Shown one piece after another: positions 63,744 through 64,000 of a stretch of DNA of 64,000 bases (position 1 is the stretch's first letter; every line of letters begins with the position of its first letter). The DNA comes from Bradyrhizobium sp. 199 (GTDB lineage: Bacteria; Pseudomonadota; Alphaproteobacteria; Rhizobiales; Xanthobacteraceae). Made by a program: the position numbers and the translations under genes. The stretch spans positions 682,001 through 746,000 of the forward strand of contig NZ_JADPJI010000005.1 in assembly GCF_023073355.1 (NCBI RefSeq). The letters are read 5' to 3'. The notes beneath the pieces are model-generated. The model made no database searches, was not told where the DNA came from, and worked only from the letters and a program-made list of their open reading frames with translations.

Positions 63744-64000
63744 GTTGTACTCCCCGGGCTAGTCCAAGTAACTGGCTAGTACCTAAAGTTGCCCTGCCGA
63801 CCTGCGTGGCGCGGAGCGACAGCGCGGTTGAATTATTCGAATTAATAACTTTAAATAACATAAAAGATAATTAAATAGTAATTGTTTTTAGCTACTGGGA
63901 AAAGTAACGCTAGTCAATTTCTCTTGAAGTTGAAGGAAGCGAGGCGCGTCACGGACCTCGTGCACCAGCTCCGCGTCCCGCGATCCCGGGCAGAAGAGGC
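63744..64000. promoter_or_regulatory. AT-rich promoter region of the 1199-residue protein gene
   Basis: Positions about 63830-63895 are strongly AT-rich with TTATT-CGAATT-AATAA symmetry (near 63834-63849) and two TTAAAT strings. No gene seen in this 257-base end, though one could start beyond the edge. Confidence 0.35.

Noticed and set aside
60795..63779. 994-residue plus-strand open frame
   Set aside because: It is the mirror of the DUF4082/GSDH gene on the minus strand, Arg/Asp/Val-rich and without recognisable domains; the minus-strand product has clear domains and a ribosome-binding site.
1..64000. tRNA, rRNA or integration-site signatures
   Set aside because: No cloverleaf-like or rRNA-like segment was recognised by eye, and no integrase or flanking direct repeat suggests an inserted island; a covariance-model scan would settle this.

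Overview
The window looks like a chromosomal surface-polysaccharide and secretion region from a GC-rich alphaproteobacterium of the Bradyrhizobium type (Nitrobacteraceae, Hyphomicrobiales). The evidence is two H-NS-like proteins ending in a WSGRGK-PRWL motif, several tiny proteins of the kind scattered through Bradyrhizobium genomes, a coiled-coil/Sel1 protein, and a transglutaminase-like cysteine peptidase of the rhizobial type. This assignment comes from family recognition only; no database search was possible.

Layout. Positions 1-4.8 kb hold an exported coiled-coil/Sel1 protein cut by the window edge, a Gly/Ser/Thr-rich secreted protein with a probable frameshift, and a run of very small genes. 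Positions 5.0-7.2 kb hold a coupled pair: a PqqD-like/HPr-kinase-like protein and a nucleotidyltransferase. Two H-NS-like genes follow at 7.3-8.7 kb. A minus-strand polysaccharide block (8.8-14.8 kb) encodes the initiating sugar-phosphate transferase, an O-antigen ligase/polymerase-like membrane protein and a Wzc-type tyrosine autokinase. Then come rfbC-rfbB-rfbD-rfbA for dTDP-L-rhamnose (15.1-18.6 kb) and a 2295-residue multidomain protein (18.6-25.5 kb) followed by a small partner protein, a HlyB-type ABC exporter and a HlyD-type adaptor (to 29.5 kb). Positions 29.5-49.9 kb are a second large polysaccharide block: WecG-type transferase, wecB, wecC, a WlbA/WbpB-like oxidoreductase, a Wzx flippase, a WbpD-like acetyltransferase, a WbpE-like aminotransferase, an epimerase, a second aminotransferase, methyltransferases, several glycosyltransferases and a second polymerase/ligase. 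Positions 50-58.5 kb hold two paralogous beta-helix proteins, one with a Sec signal and one built for type I secretion, plus a PrtD/PrtE-type exporter. The right end has a LapG-like protease and a 1199-residue protein that combines the same DUF4082 modules with a sugar-dehydrogenase-like domain.

How it fits together. The locus can build a polymer by the Wzx/Wzy route: WbaP-like initiation, rhamnose, ManNAcA and probably a 2,3-diamino derivative, flipping, polymerisation and Wzc-controlled export. It also carries two type I exporters and three likely type I substrates, two of which have DUF4082 modules and one of which is a polysaccharide-acting beta-helix protein. No Wza-type outer-membrane exporter, TolC-type channel or LapD was seen, so these must lie elsewhere.

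Regulation. Almost every transcription-unit boundary carries a 40-100 base AT-rich island, and many contain a small dyad built on ATTTAAT/ATTAAAT. Together with two H-NS-like genes in the locus, this suggests silencing by an AT-binding nucleoid protein, but that is inference.
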